Assembly: GCA_934445015.1 (NCBI GenBank)
Contig: CAKSDJ010000003.1
Location: 1 to 61,011 of the forward strand
DNA: 61,011 nucleotides
Direction of reading: 5' to 3'
Source: an uncultured Eubacteriales bacterium
GTDB lineage: Bacteria > Bacillota > Clostridia > Oscillospirales > Acutalibacteraceae
This document shows positions 49,705-57,790 of this stretch, one piece after another. How positions within the stretch are numbered: position 1 is the stretch's first letter; each line of letters opens with the position of its first letter. Position numbers and translations under genes: made by a program. The notes below the pieces were generated by a model. The model made no database searches. It saw only the letters and a list, made by a program, of their open reading frames with translations, and had not been told where the DNA came from.

Positions 49705-51177
49705 CTATTCGGCAAAACGCACGGTGCAACCCAACGCCGACTGACACTCGTTAAGCCCAGCCGCTACCGTTGCCTTAGTGCGCAAATATGACGCTTTTGC
49801 CTTTGCAAGAGTTGTTGCGTCAAAGCCGTAATTATCTGCCATACTTTCGGTTTCAAGTGGATACATAGTATACTGGTATCCGCTTCCGCCCCTATATTTA
49901 TTTACCCATGTAGGTATTACATCCACGCCCGAAAGCACTGTTGCGCCGTCCTCATATTTTTTGAATGTGTAGTAAAACAGCACTCCGTCTTCGGTGTGAC
50001 CTGTTGTGCATTCGGGATTCATTATTTCCTGACGCTGGTTTGAAATAGCATTGCCCATTGAATATATGCAAACGGTTGTATTCTGGCTGTCTTCGGAATG
50101 AATAAGTTCGACCGGCTGAACAACGTGCGGATGACCGCCGACTATCACATTAACGCCCATATTACACAGTTTTTGTGCAATGGATTTTTGCCACGTATTG
50201 GCTTTAAGCTGATATTCCTCGCCCCAGTGCATATAAAACACAACTACATCTGCACCGTTTTGCTCCATCTGAGTTATAACCGTCTGTGCTTCGGCATAAA
50301 ACTCATTTATGCGGTCATAGTTAAACGAATTGATCAAACTTTTGGCTTCTGCTGCGACTGTGTTGCCGTTTATTGATTTTTGACCCGCTGCCGATTTATT
50401 TTCATAAGTGTAAGCCGCAATGCCGATTTTAATGCCGTTTACGTTTTTTACGGTATATGTAGGGTCGGACGCAGTTTCCTTTGTGCCTATAAAATCTATG
50501 CCTTTGGCTTTTAACTGCGAAACTGTACGTTTAAGTCCGTGCAGACCAGTGTCATAACAGTGGTTGTTGGTTGTTGTCAAAAATTTTATTCCGCTTGCTT
50601 TTATTGTATCGAGAAGGCTGTCCGGTGAGTTGAATGCCGGATATCCTGAATACGCGCCGGATTCACTGCCGCCTAAAGTTACCTCCAAATTAGCCGTAGA
50701 AAGATCTGCCGCTTTAAAATACTTTTCGGTTTCTTTAAAAAATGCCGAAAAATCATAGCCGCCGTCTGCGGTTTTTGCGCCGTCGAGCACTGTGCTGTGC
50801 AAAATAATATCACCCGTGTTTACAACAGTTGCGCTTGACACAACCTTGCCCGACTTTTCAGTCACATAGTTTTTGCGCGTGCTTTTATGCGCCGGTGTGA
50901 CACTTGAGTTTGAAGCGACCGATGGGCTTTGTTTGCTTGAATCGCTTACCTCGCTTGTTTCAGACGACGGAGCGTCACTGCTTTTCGGAATATCGGGTAT
51001 AATGCTTGTATAACCCGAAGAGTTTGAAGATAGGTTGCCGTCGGACTTTACATTTTTTACAATTGCCCTTATAAGCAAACACAGCAACATAGTGCAAACC
51101 GCAACAAGAACAGCGGTACCTGCAAGAAAAATGCGCCGGCGCATTATTGCCTTTTGTCTTTTTGTTCTTTCCTTCAT
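49705..51177 (-). CDS. CapA family protein (metallophosphatase-like)
   Basis: A 490-aa membrane-anchored protein. The N-terminal helix is RIFLAGTAVLVAVCTMLLCL, followed by a long Ser-rich linker (about 50-115). The CapA/PGA_cap domain starts VVNTGDIILHSTVLDGA and has FLTTTNNHCYDTGLHGL, VVFYMHWGEEYQLKA and VIVGGHPHVVQPVEL. These Asp/His/Asn residues are the calcineurin-like metal site. CapA proteins take part in poly-gamma-glutamate capsule making; here no capBC genes are present, so another cell-wall role is as likely. ATG 51177 has AGGTGAT ahead. First of a three-gene run. Confidence 0.88.
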   Translation of the reverse strand: MKERTKRQKAIMRRRIFLAGTAVLVAVCTMLLCLLIRAIVKNVKSDGNLSSNSSGYTSIIPDIPKSSDAPSSETSEVSDSSKQSPSVASNSSVTPAHKSTRKNYVTEKSGKVVSSATVVNTGDIILHSTVLDGAKTADGGYDFSAFFKETEKYFKAADLSTANLEVTLGGSESGAYSGYPAFNSPDSLLDTIKASGIKFLTTTNNHCYDTGLHGLKRTVSQLKAKGIDFIGTKETASDPTYTVKNVNGIKIGIAAYTYENKSAAGQKSINGNTVAAEAKSLINSFNYDRINEFYAEAQTVITQMEQNGADVVVFYMHWGEEYQLKANTWQKSIAQKLCNMGVNVIVGGHPHVVQPVELIHSEDSQNTTVCIYSMGNAISNQRQEIMNPECTTGHTEDGVLFYYTFKKYEDGATVLSGVDVIPTWVNKYRGGSGYQYTMYPLETESMADNYGFDATTLAKAKASYLRTKATVAAGLNECQSALGCTVRFAE

Positions 51178-51390
51178 ATTATCACCTGAATAAACATCCT
51201 CGGCAAAAATGCCGCTTTTAATGTGTGTAACCTTAATATTTGACGCTGAATACCTATATATAATATAATATATTCCGCAAAAAATCAATATCGGAGTAGA
51301 ATACTCTTGTATTTGTAAAAAAAATATAGTAAAATGTATAGTGAAAATATAAACGTTTTTTAAACTGCTATTTAACGGAGGTATTAAAGT

Positions 51391-52641
51391 ATGTCAAGAT
51401 TAGAAGAAGCAAAAAAACAATATGCGGCACTTGGCGTTGATGTTGACGCTGCTATTGAAATACTGAAAAAGCAGCCTGTATCGTTGCACTGCTGGCAGGG
51501 CGACGATGTTAAAGGTTTTGATCAGGACGGTCCGCTTACAGGCGGCATACAAACAACAGGCAATTACCCCGGTAAGGCACGCACCCCCGAAGAACTTATG
51601 GCAGATATGGATAAGGTTATTTCGCTTTGCCCAGGTATGAAAAAAATAAATGTTCACGCCTGCTATGCGATTTTTGAAGACGGTGAATTTGCCGACCGTG
51701 ACAAACTTGAACCTAAACACTTTAAAAAATGGGTAGAGTTCGCCAAAAAACACGGCGTTGGTCTTGATTTCAACCCGACATTCTTTTCGCATCCTATGGC
51801 AAACAGCGGTCTTACACTTTCAAGTCCCGATAGATCGATCCGTGACTTCTGGATCGCCCACGGCAAGGCTTGTATCCGTATTTCGCAGTATTTTGCCGAA
51901 GAAACAGGCATACCCTGTGTTATGAACATTTGGACAGGTGACGGTTTTAAAGATATTCCTGCAGACAGAATGGGTCCGCGTATGCGTTACAAAGACTCTA
52001 TCGAGCAAATTTTATCGGAACCTTTTGATAAGGCAATGGTTAAACCTTGTGTAGAATCAAAGGTATTCGGTATAGGTGTTGAGGCCTACACGGTAGGTTC
52101 GGCAGAATTTTCTCTTACATTTGCCGCCACTCATAACGGTTGCCTGCCGCTTATGGATAACGGTCACTACCACCCGACCGAAGTTGTATCTGATAAGATA
52201 CCTGCATTACTTACATTCTTCCCCGAGATTGCGTTACATATAACTCGTCCTATACGTTGGGATTCCGACCACGTTGTGCTTTTTGATGATGAAACAAGAG
52301 AAATGGCTAAAGAGATTGTGCGCTGCGACGCTTTTGACAGGGTTTATATGGCGCTTGACTATTTTGACGCGAGCATTAACCGTATCTCGGCTTGGACAGT
52401 TGGTTTCAGAAGCTGGCAAAAAGCATTGCTTATGGCGTTGCTGACCCCTAATGCCGCACTCAAGGATTTGCAGGATAAGGGCGAATTTACCGAACTTATG
52501 GTAAGAAATGAAGAACTTAAAACTTTACCTTTCGGCGACATCTGGAACTATTACTGCGAATGTTGCGGTGTACCTGCCGACGGCGAATGGTTTGAAAAAG
52601 TTAAAGAATATGAAAAAGACGTTCTTTCTAAGCGAGTATAA
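51391..52641 (+). CDS. rhaA: L-rhamnose isomerase
   Basis: A 416-aa enzyme converting L-rhamnose to L-rhamnulose (usual length about 419). Family signatures: KKQPVSLHCWQGDDVKGFD, GLDFNPTFFSHPMA, LPLMDNGHYHPTEVVSDKIP and WDSDHVVLFDDE, where Asp and His bind the two metals. The ribosome site ACGGAGG is strong. The gene stands alone, without rhaB, rhaD or a transporter, and is followed by a terminator. Confidence 0.95.
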   Translation: MSRLEEAKKQYAALGVDVDAAIEILKKQPVSLHCWQGDDVKGFDQDGPLTGGIQTTGNYPGKARTPEELMADMDKVISLCPGMKKINVHACYAIFEDGEFADRDKLEPKHFKKWVEFAKKHGVGLDFNPTFFSHPMANSGLTLSSPDRSIRDFWIAHGKACIRISQYFAEETGIPCVMNIWTGDGFKDIPADRMGPRMRYKDSIEQILSEPFDKAMVKPCVESKVFGIGVEAYTVGSAEFSLTFAATHNGCLPLMDNGHYHPTEVVSDKIPALLTFFPEIALHITRPIRWDSDHVVLFDDETREMAKEIVRCDAFDRVYMALDYFDASINRISAWTVGFRSWQKALLMALLTPNAALKDLQDKGEFTELMVRNEELKTLPFGDIWNYYCECCGVPADGEWFEKVKEYEKDVLSKRV

Positions 52642-52700
52642 TTCAAGATTTAAAAACCAAGTCATATACATACCGATAACTGAATTTTAAATTTACAAAA

Positions 52701-52745
52701 AACCGAACTCATCAACTCAAATGTTGATGAGTTCGGTTTTTTTAT
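52701..52745. terminator. Bidirectional terminator between rhaA and PAP2 gene
   Basis: Exact 16-bp stem AACCGAACTCATCAAC / GTTGATGAGTTCGGTT, loop TCAAAT, then TTTTTTT; A-tract on the other side. Confidence 0.95.
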
Positions 52746-53296
52746 TACTTATCAGTGGCTGATTTTCGGTTTGCAATACAGCCGTAAATTTTATTAACTA
52801 TAAACACCGCAAGTATGCCGTCTGCTATACCGAGCACCAAGCCGCCCAAAACATCGGTCGGATAGTGCATATAAAGGTACATTCTTGAAAACGCAGTAAG
52901 AATTGCAACCACTATTGCCGCAACACCCCATTTTTTGTCGTTTGCAAAAATGGCAATCGCACTCTCCATAGCACAACGTGAATGCCCTGACGGAAATGAA
53001 AAACTTGTAAGTTTTCTGATAATTACATTTGCGTCGGGATTAACGGTATACGGGCGTGGGCGCGCTACCACGTTTTTTAAAACAATATTGCCAAAGACTT
53101 CGCCTAAAATAAGCGCAGCGCCTAGGCATACGCCCGTTTTACGGGTCTTTTTAAAACAAAGCAAAACAACCGCAAGTATTATCCAGAAAATACCTTTATC
53201 CGAAAGCGATGTTATGCCGATAAAAAACACGTCAAGAAACTTGCATGAAAACGTATTATGTATAAAGTCAAGAATTTTTATTTCAAATTCATTCAT
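52745..53296 (-). CDS. PAP2 family membrane phosphatase
   Basis: A 183-aa polytopic protein (about five helices) with all three PAP2 motifs: KNVVARPRP, SFPSGHS and SRMYLYMHYPTDVLGG. Candidate substrates are undecaprenyl diphosphate or phosphatidate/phosphatidylglycerol phosphate. It starts 12 bp after the phosphoribosyltransferase stop and may be the last gene of the alaS transcript. Confidence 0.92.
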   Translation of the reverse strand: MNEFEIKILDFIHNTFSCKFLDVFFIGITSLSDKGIFWIILAVVLLCFKKTRKTGVCLGAALILGEVFGNIVLKNVVARPRPYTVNPDANVIIRKLTSFSFPSGHSRCAMESAIAIFANDKKWGVAAIVVAILTAFSRMYLYMHYPTDVLGGLVLGIADGILAVFIVNKIYGCIANRKSATDK

Positions 53297-53308
53297 ACAG
53301 CTACCTGC

Positions 53309-53851
53309 TTATTGTTTAACAAACAGCGGAAGTTTTTCAAGATAAATAAAGTCATCACGGTTTGCAGCATCGCCTTCTGCCAAAAACGCACACGCGCCCG
53401 CTTCAATGCCGCCTGCCTCTTTTACAAGCTCACGCACTGCAGCAAGCGATTCGCCTGTACTTATAACATCGTCTATAATAAGCACACGTTTGCCGTTTAT
53501 CATATCAACCTCGGATTCGCCGAGATACATATGCTGTTCACTTTTTGTTGTTATCGATGTAACCGAAACTTCAAGCGGATTGCGCATATAAACCTTAACT
53601 CCTTTGCGTGCCACTATGTAAGGCTTGCCGCTCTGACGTGCCATTTCATAAGCCATAGGTATGGACTTTGCCTCAGGTGTAATGATTACATCAAAATCCG
53701 GAACTCTTTTAAGCAGCTCTTTACATCCGGCAATGGTAAGTTCTACATCGCCGAAAATTATAAACGCCGCTATATCAACGCTGTCACTTACCGGAAATTT
53801 TTCAAGTTTGCGCTCAAGACCTGCTATTTTCATTGTATAATATTCTGCCAT
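53309..53851 (-). CDS. Purine phosphoribosyltransferase-like protein
   Basis: A 180-aa type I phosphoribosyltransferase. The PRPP loop is RVLIIDDVISTGESLAAV, and IITPEAKSIPMAYEMARQSG with RKGVKVYMR is like the adenine/xanthine branch. It probably salvages a purine base, but which one cannot be told. ATG 53851 with GGAGG 8-9 bases ahead is chosen; the longer frame reaches into the HIT gene spacer. It lies between the HIT and PAP2 genes, same strand. Confidence 0.85.
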   Translation of the reverse strand: MAEYYTMKIAGLERKLEKFPVSDSVDIAAFIIFGDVELTIAGCKELLKRVPDFDVIITPEAKSIPMAYEMARQSGKPYIVARKGVKVYMRNPLEVSVTSITTKSEQHMYLGESEVDMINGKRVLIIDDVISTGESLAAVRELVKEAGGIEAGACAFLAEGDAANRDDFIYLEKLPLFVKQ

Positions 53852-53888
53852 AGTTATATCCTCCAATAAAGTTATATTTGGTATTGCA

Positions 53889-54230
53889 TCAACCCGGAGG
53901 CCACTGCAAATATCTGCGTGCAAGCATATGGAAATGCAAATGACCCACCGTTTGACCGCCGTCTTTACCGCAATTTGTAACTACGCGAAATCCATCTGCA
54001 AGATTTTCCTGCTTGGCTATTTTGGCTACAGCCTCAAAGATTTTTGCAATCAAATCGCTGTTCTGTCCGGTAATTTCAGCCGCAGAAGATATATGTTTTT
54101 TAGGCACTATAACCGCGTGAAACGGGGCCTGTGGGTCAATATCCGCGAAGGCATAAACATTTTCGTCTTCATAAATCTCAGTGCTTGGTACTTCGCCCGA
54201 TATTATTTTACAAAACAAACAATCTTTCAT
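53889..54230 (-). CDS. HIT family nucleotide-binding protein (HinT-like)
   Basis: A 113-aa histidine-triad protein: CLFCKIISGEVPSTEIYED at the start, then QTVGHLHFHMLARR, the HxHxH active site. HinT proteins hydrolyse nucleoside phosphoramidates such as adenylyl-lysine. It starts one base after the alaS stop, a close link that suggests one transcript. Cys pair CLFC may bind zinc. Confidence 0.94.
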   Translation of the reverse strand: MKDCLFCKIISGEVPSTEIYEDENVYAFADIDPQAPFHAVIVPKKHISSAAEITGQNSDLIAKIFEAVAKIAKQENLADGFRVVTNCGKDGGQTVGHLHFHMLARRYLQWPPG

Positions 54231-54231
54231 A

Positions 54232-56844
54232 CTATTTCACCATACCTGAAACTATCTGACAAACTGCGTCAAGCGCCGCCTGCGCCTTGTCGCACTCTTT
54301 TCCGCCCGCCATAGCGCTGTCGGGCTTGCCGCCGCCGTTGCCGCCTGCAATCTGCGCCACGGCCTTAACAATATTGCCGGCGTGCGCACCTCTTGCTATT
54401 GCCCGCTTGCCTGCACCTGCGCAAAAAGTAAGTTTTTCACCGTTGACCGATGCAAACACCGCAACAACATCATCATTTTCAGCCTTTATTGTGTCGGTCA
54501 TTTTGCGAAGTTCATCTGCAGAAGTCGAATCAAACTCGGCAACTGCAACTTTTACACCGTTTACATCAACAGCCGATGTTAAAATGCCGTTTATCTTGTT
54601 TGAAGCAAGTTTTGCCTCTAAAGACTCTATCTTTTTAGAATCGTCCTTTGCCTGTTTTACAAAAGCAGCCGCCTTGCCCGGAATATCCTCAATATTACTT
54701 GATTTAAGCGATGCTGCCGCCGTATCAAGCAATGATTTGTAGTGATTTATAAGATTTATGACGTTAAGACCGGTATATGCTTCAATTCGGCGCGTACCTG
54801 CAGCAATACCGTTTTCAGACACAATTCTGAAAAGTCCTATCTTTGCAGTGTTATCAACGTGTGTGCCGCCGCAGAGTTCAACCGAAAAATCACCTGCTTT
54901 AACAACGCGAACAATGCTGCCGTATTTTTCGCCGAACAGCGCCATAGCGCCCATAGCGCGCGCCTCATCAATAGGCATTTCGCGGTTTTCAACCGTTATG
55001 CCGTCAAGAATTGCATTATTTACAAGCGCTTCTACCTTTTGAATTTCATCGGCTGTAAGGGCAGAAAAATGCGTAAAATCAAAGCGAACTGCTTTTTCAT
55101 TTACAAGTTGACCTGCCTGTTCAACATGAGTGCCCAAAACTTTGCGAAGAGCTGCCTGCAAAAGGTGAGCCGCAGTATGATTACGCCGTATTGCTTCGCG
55201 GCGCGCCGTATCTATTTTTACATCTACCGTGTCGCCTACCGAAATCTCACCGCAAACAACTTCACCGATATGCGTAAATATGCCGTGAGCGGTTTTTTTG
55301 GTATCCGATACGCTGAATCCACCGATGTTTCCGCTATCGCCGGCCTGACCGCCGCTTTCGGCATAAAAGACGGTTTTGTCAAGTACCAATATTGCCTTTT
55401 GACCGGCGTTTGCCGACGATACGTGCTCGCCTTCAACAACTATGTCAAGCACGGTAGCAGTACACTCGTTTTGTGTGTATCCCAAAAACTCAGTGGGCAA
55501 AATGTTTTCAAAACTTATGCCGTTGCTGCTCCAGCTTTCGCCGTCACTTGCTTTGCGCGCGTTTCTTGCTGTTTCACGCTGTTTTTGCATAAGGTTATTA
55601 AACTCTTCCTCATCAACTTCTATACCCTTTTCAGCCAAAATATCACGGGTAAGGTCAAACGGGAAACCGTAAGTATCATAAAGTTTGAACGCATCGGCAC
55701 CAGACAATTTTTCGCCTTTTTCGGTAAGTCCGTTTAAAATTGCAATGCCCTGATCTATTGTTTTTGAAAAACTTGCTTCTTCATTTGAGATTACCTTTTC
55801 GATAAGTTCCTGTTTTTCAAGAAGTTCGGGGTAGCCTGCGGCGTTTTCTTTTATAACAGCGTCAACCATTTCTACAAGGAAGGGGCGGTTAATGCCTATA
55901 AGTCTGCCGTGTCTTGCGGCGCGGCGTATAAGGCGGCGAAGTACATATCCCCTGCCCTCATTTGACGGGATAATACCGTCGCTTATCATAAATGTTGACG
56001 CACGCGCGTGATCTGTGATTGCACGTATTGATATATCGGTTTTATGATCTTTTCCGTATTCTTTGCCTGATATTTTGCAAACGGTATCAAGAATGTTGCG
56101 AATGGTGTCAACCTCAAACATATTGTCAACACCCTGTATAACGCAAGCCAAGCGTTCAAGACCCATACCTGTATCAATGTTTTTATGTTCAAGTTCGGTA
56201 TAAGTACCGTCGCCCATATTGTTAAACTGTGAAAAAACGTTGTTCCATATTTCCATATATCTGTCGCATTCGCAACCCGGTTTGCAATCGGGTGAGCCGC
56301 AACCGTATTTTTCACCGCGGTCAAAATATATTTCACTGCACGGACCGCAGGGACCTGTTCCGTGCTCCCAGAAATTGTCCTCTTTTCCGAGCCGCACAAT
56401 GCGCTCCTCAGGCACACCTATAACATCGCGCCAAATGGCATACGCCTCATCGTCCTGCTCATAAACCGAGGGCCAAAGCAGATCTGCGGGTATTTCAAGT
56501 TCTTTTGTTAAAAACTCCCATGCCCACGGAATAGCCTCATTTTTAAAATAATCGCCGAAAGAAAAATTACCGAGCATTTCAAAGTATGTTCCGTGGCGCG
56601 CAGTTATGCCGACACGCTCAAGATCGGGCGTGCGGATACACTTTTGACAGGTTGTAACACGCTTGCTCGGCGGTGTTACCTCACCTGTGAAATACTTTTT
56701 CATAGGCGCCATACCCGAATTTATAAGCAACAGCGATTTGTCATTATTGGGAACCAAAGAAAAACTGCCCAGACGCAAATGACCCTTTGATTCAAAAAAT
56801 GACAAATATCTTTCACGAAGTTCGTTAAGCGACATCCATTTCAT
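54232..56844 (-). CDS. alaS: Alanine--tRNA ligase
   Basis: An 870-aa AlaRS. Catalytic core start LRERYLSFFESKGH and RVTTCQKCIRTPDLERVG; the editing domain zinc ligands are HTAAHLLQAALRKVLG and CGGTHVD; the C-terminal DHHA1 part ends with a Gly-rich loop near GGNGGGKPDSAMAGG. Length is normal. A perfect promoter lies 42 bp upstream; no T-box leader is visible. A 331-codon open frame on the other strand is only a shadow. Confidence 0.97.
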   Translation of the reverse strand: MKWMSLNELRERYLSFFESKGHLRLGSFSLVPNNDKSLLLINSGMAPMKKYFTGEVTPPSKRVTTCQKCIRTPDLERVGITARHGTYFEMLGNFSFGDYFKNEAIPWAWEFLTKELEIPADLLWPSVYEQDDEAYAIWRDVIGVPEERIVRLGKEDNFWEHGTGPCGPCSEIYFDRGEKYGCGSPDCKPGCECDRYMEIWNNVFSQFNNMGDGTYTELEHKNIDTGMGLERLACVIQGVDNMFEVDTIRNILDTVCKISGKEYGKDHKTDISIRAITDHARASTFMISDGIIPSNEGRGYVLRRLIRRAARHGRLIGINRPFLVEMVDAVIKENAAGYPELLEKQELIEKVISNEEASFSKTIDQGIAILNGLTEKGEKLSGADAFKLYDTYGFPFDLTRDILAEKGIEVDEEEFNNLMQKQRETARNARKASDGESWSSNGISFENILPTEFLGYTQNECTATVLDIVVEGEHVSSANAGQKAILVLDKTVFYAESGGQAGDSGNIGGFSVSDTKKTAHGIFTHIGEVVCGEISVGDTVDVKIDTARREAIRRNHTAAHLLQAALRKVLGTHVEQAGQLVNEKAVRFDFTHFSALTADEIQKVEALVNNAILDGITVENREMPIDEARAMGAMALFGEKYGSIVRVVKAGDFSVELCGGTHVDNTAKIGLFRIVSENGIAAGTRRIEAYTGLNVINLINHYKSLLDTAAASLKSSNIEDIPGKAAAFVKQAKDDSKKIESLEAKLASNKINGILTSAVDVNGVKVAVAEFDSTSADELRKMTDTIKAENDDVVAVFASVNGEKLTFCAGAGKRAIARGAHAGNIVKAVAQIAGGNGGGKPDSAMAGGKECDKAQAALDAVCQIVSGMVK

Positions 56845-56885
56845 AGTTTTTACTTCCCTTAAAATTCAAATAAAAATACACAATG

Positions 56886-56914
56886 ATTATATACCCGATA
56901 CCTGATTTTGTCAA
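56886..56914 (-). promoter_or_regulatory. Consensus promoter of the alaS operon
   Basis: Minus strand TTGACA, 17-bp spacer, TATAAT. Confidence 0.92.
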
Positions 56915-56946
56915 CGCTATGTTATTTAAAAATGCCTGATTTCAAA

Positions 56947-56980
56947 CAAAACAAGCGACATTGCAAAAGCAACATCGCTT
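56947..56980 (-). terminator. Terminator of the YfhO-PqqD-peptidase operon
   Basis: Minus strand AAGCGATGTTGC / GCAATGTCGCTT (two G-T pairs), loop TTTT, then GTTTTGTTTG. Confidence 0.8.
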
Positions 56981-57041
56981 ACTTGTATCAAAAATTAAAA
57001 GCGCAACTTGTTTCAAGGTGTTTCAAATCATATAAAACCGT

Positions 57042-57503
57042 TTATTTATGAAAAAATTTTCGTTTAACTCTGCCCAAAAACGGTCTGATTTTAACCTTCC
57101 ACAGCCATCTCACGGGATAAAAAAACTTAGTGACTTTAACATAAATTTTGTACGGTGCCGATGTTTTGCAGTCTATGTGTTTTCCGTTTCGGTATATAGA
57201 GGTCATAACCCCGACAACGTTGTCGGGGTTTACATATTCTTTTGTATAGGTGTTGTCACCGCGCGTTACATAAATGCCGTCGGCTGTAACATCAATAATT
57301 CTGTGAAGCACTAAATTTTTATGCCCGTAACTTTTATATAAAGGCACGTCGTCTTTTTTTAGCGGATGACATACGTGTTCGACCGTTACAATATCCTTAT
57401 GTGTGCGAAGCAGCGGAAACATACTGTTACCTGCAGTCAAAAAAGCGGCTGACGGCGAGTCTTTTAACAGTTTTTCGGCAGAATTTATGTTTTCGGTCTT
57501 CAT
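57042..57503 (-). CDS. S24/S26-family peptidase, Ser-His signal-peptidase type
   Basis: A 153-aa protein. The catalytic Ser27 is in TAGNSMFPLL. Then LVLHRIIDV puts His67 where bacterial signal peptidases have Lys, and YVTRGDN carries Asp83. Ser-His-Asp is the arrangement of SipW/ER-type signal peptidases. It has no N-terminal membrane helix; the basic, aromatic C-terminus (KFFYPVRWLWKVKIR) may touch the membrane. It overlaps the PqqD gene by 4 bp (ATGA). Cleavage of a modified leader peptide is plausible. No precursor gene was recognised. Confidence 0.8.
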   Translation of the reverse strand: MKTENINSAEKLLKDSPSAAFLTAGNSMFPLLRTHKDIVTVEHVCHPLKKDDVPLYKSYGHKNLVLHRIIDVTADGIYVTRGDNTYTKEYVNPDNVVGVMTSIYRNGKHIDCKTSAPYKIYVKVTKFFYPVRWLWKVKIRPFLGRVKRKFFHK

Positions 57504-57766
57504 ACTAAAAGCTCTGCCGCCTTTAATTTTTCTATAAGTTCGTCAACGCTTTCTGCCGCGGCTTCTGCCGTAGCGTCGGGATACTCTTTCATAAGTTTAT
57601 TTATAATTTCTTCACGCGTGATGTCATTTTTAAGGGTTTTAAATATAAATGCACCCGTTTCATTCAACTTGATATATCCGTTAAAACGCCCGTTTGTATC
57701 ACCCACGGATACGGCAACCGTTTCGCCTGCCACGTTATTAACGGTAAATCTGTATTTAAGTTTCAT
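57500..57766 (-). CDS. PqqD-family peptide-binding protein
   Basis: An 88-aa protein with the PqqD fold pattern: a beta-hairpin N-terminus (FNGYIKLNETGAFIFKTL) and the helical DITREEIINKLMKEYP. PqqD proteins hold the leader of ribosomally made peptides for a modifying enzyme. It is translationally coupled to the Ser-His peptidase downstream. No radical-SAM enzyme or lasso cyclase is in the window, so its client is unknown. Confidence 0.85.
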   Translation of the reverse strand: MKLKYRFTVNNVAGETVAVSVGDTNGRFNGYIKLNETGAFIFKTLKNDITREEIINKLMKEYPDATAEAAAESVDELIEKLKAAELLV

Positions 57767-57790
57767 AATAATCTCCGTTCATAAATCTTT

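Noticed and set aside
53258..53869. 203-codon plus-strand frame opposite the phosphoribosyltransferase
   Set aside because: Composition rich in Cys, Phe and Tyr with no motif; the opposite strand has a clear PRPP loop.
54742..55737. 331-codon open frame antisense to alaS
   Set aside because: No ribosome site or domain; Cys/Arg/Phe-rich composition is typical of the reverse frame of a coding gene, and alaS is certain.
56845..57041. T-box leader before alaS
   Set aside because: Only a sigma-A promoter and a short leader are visible; no T-box sequence or antiterminator fold.
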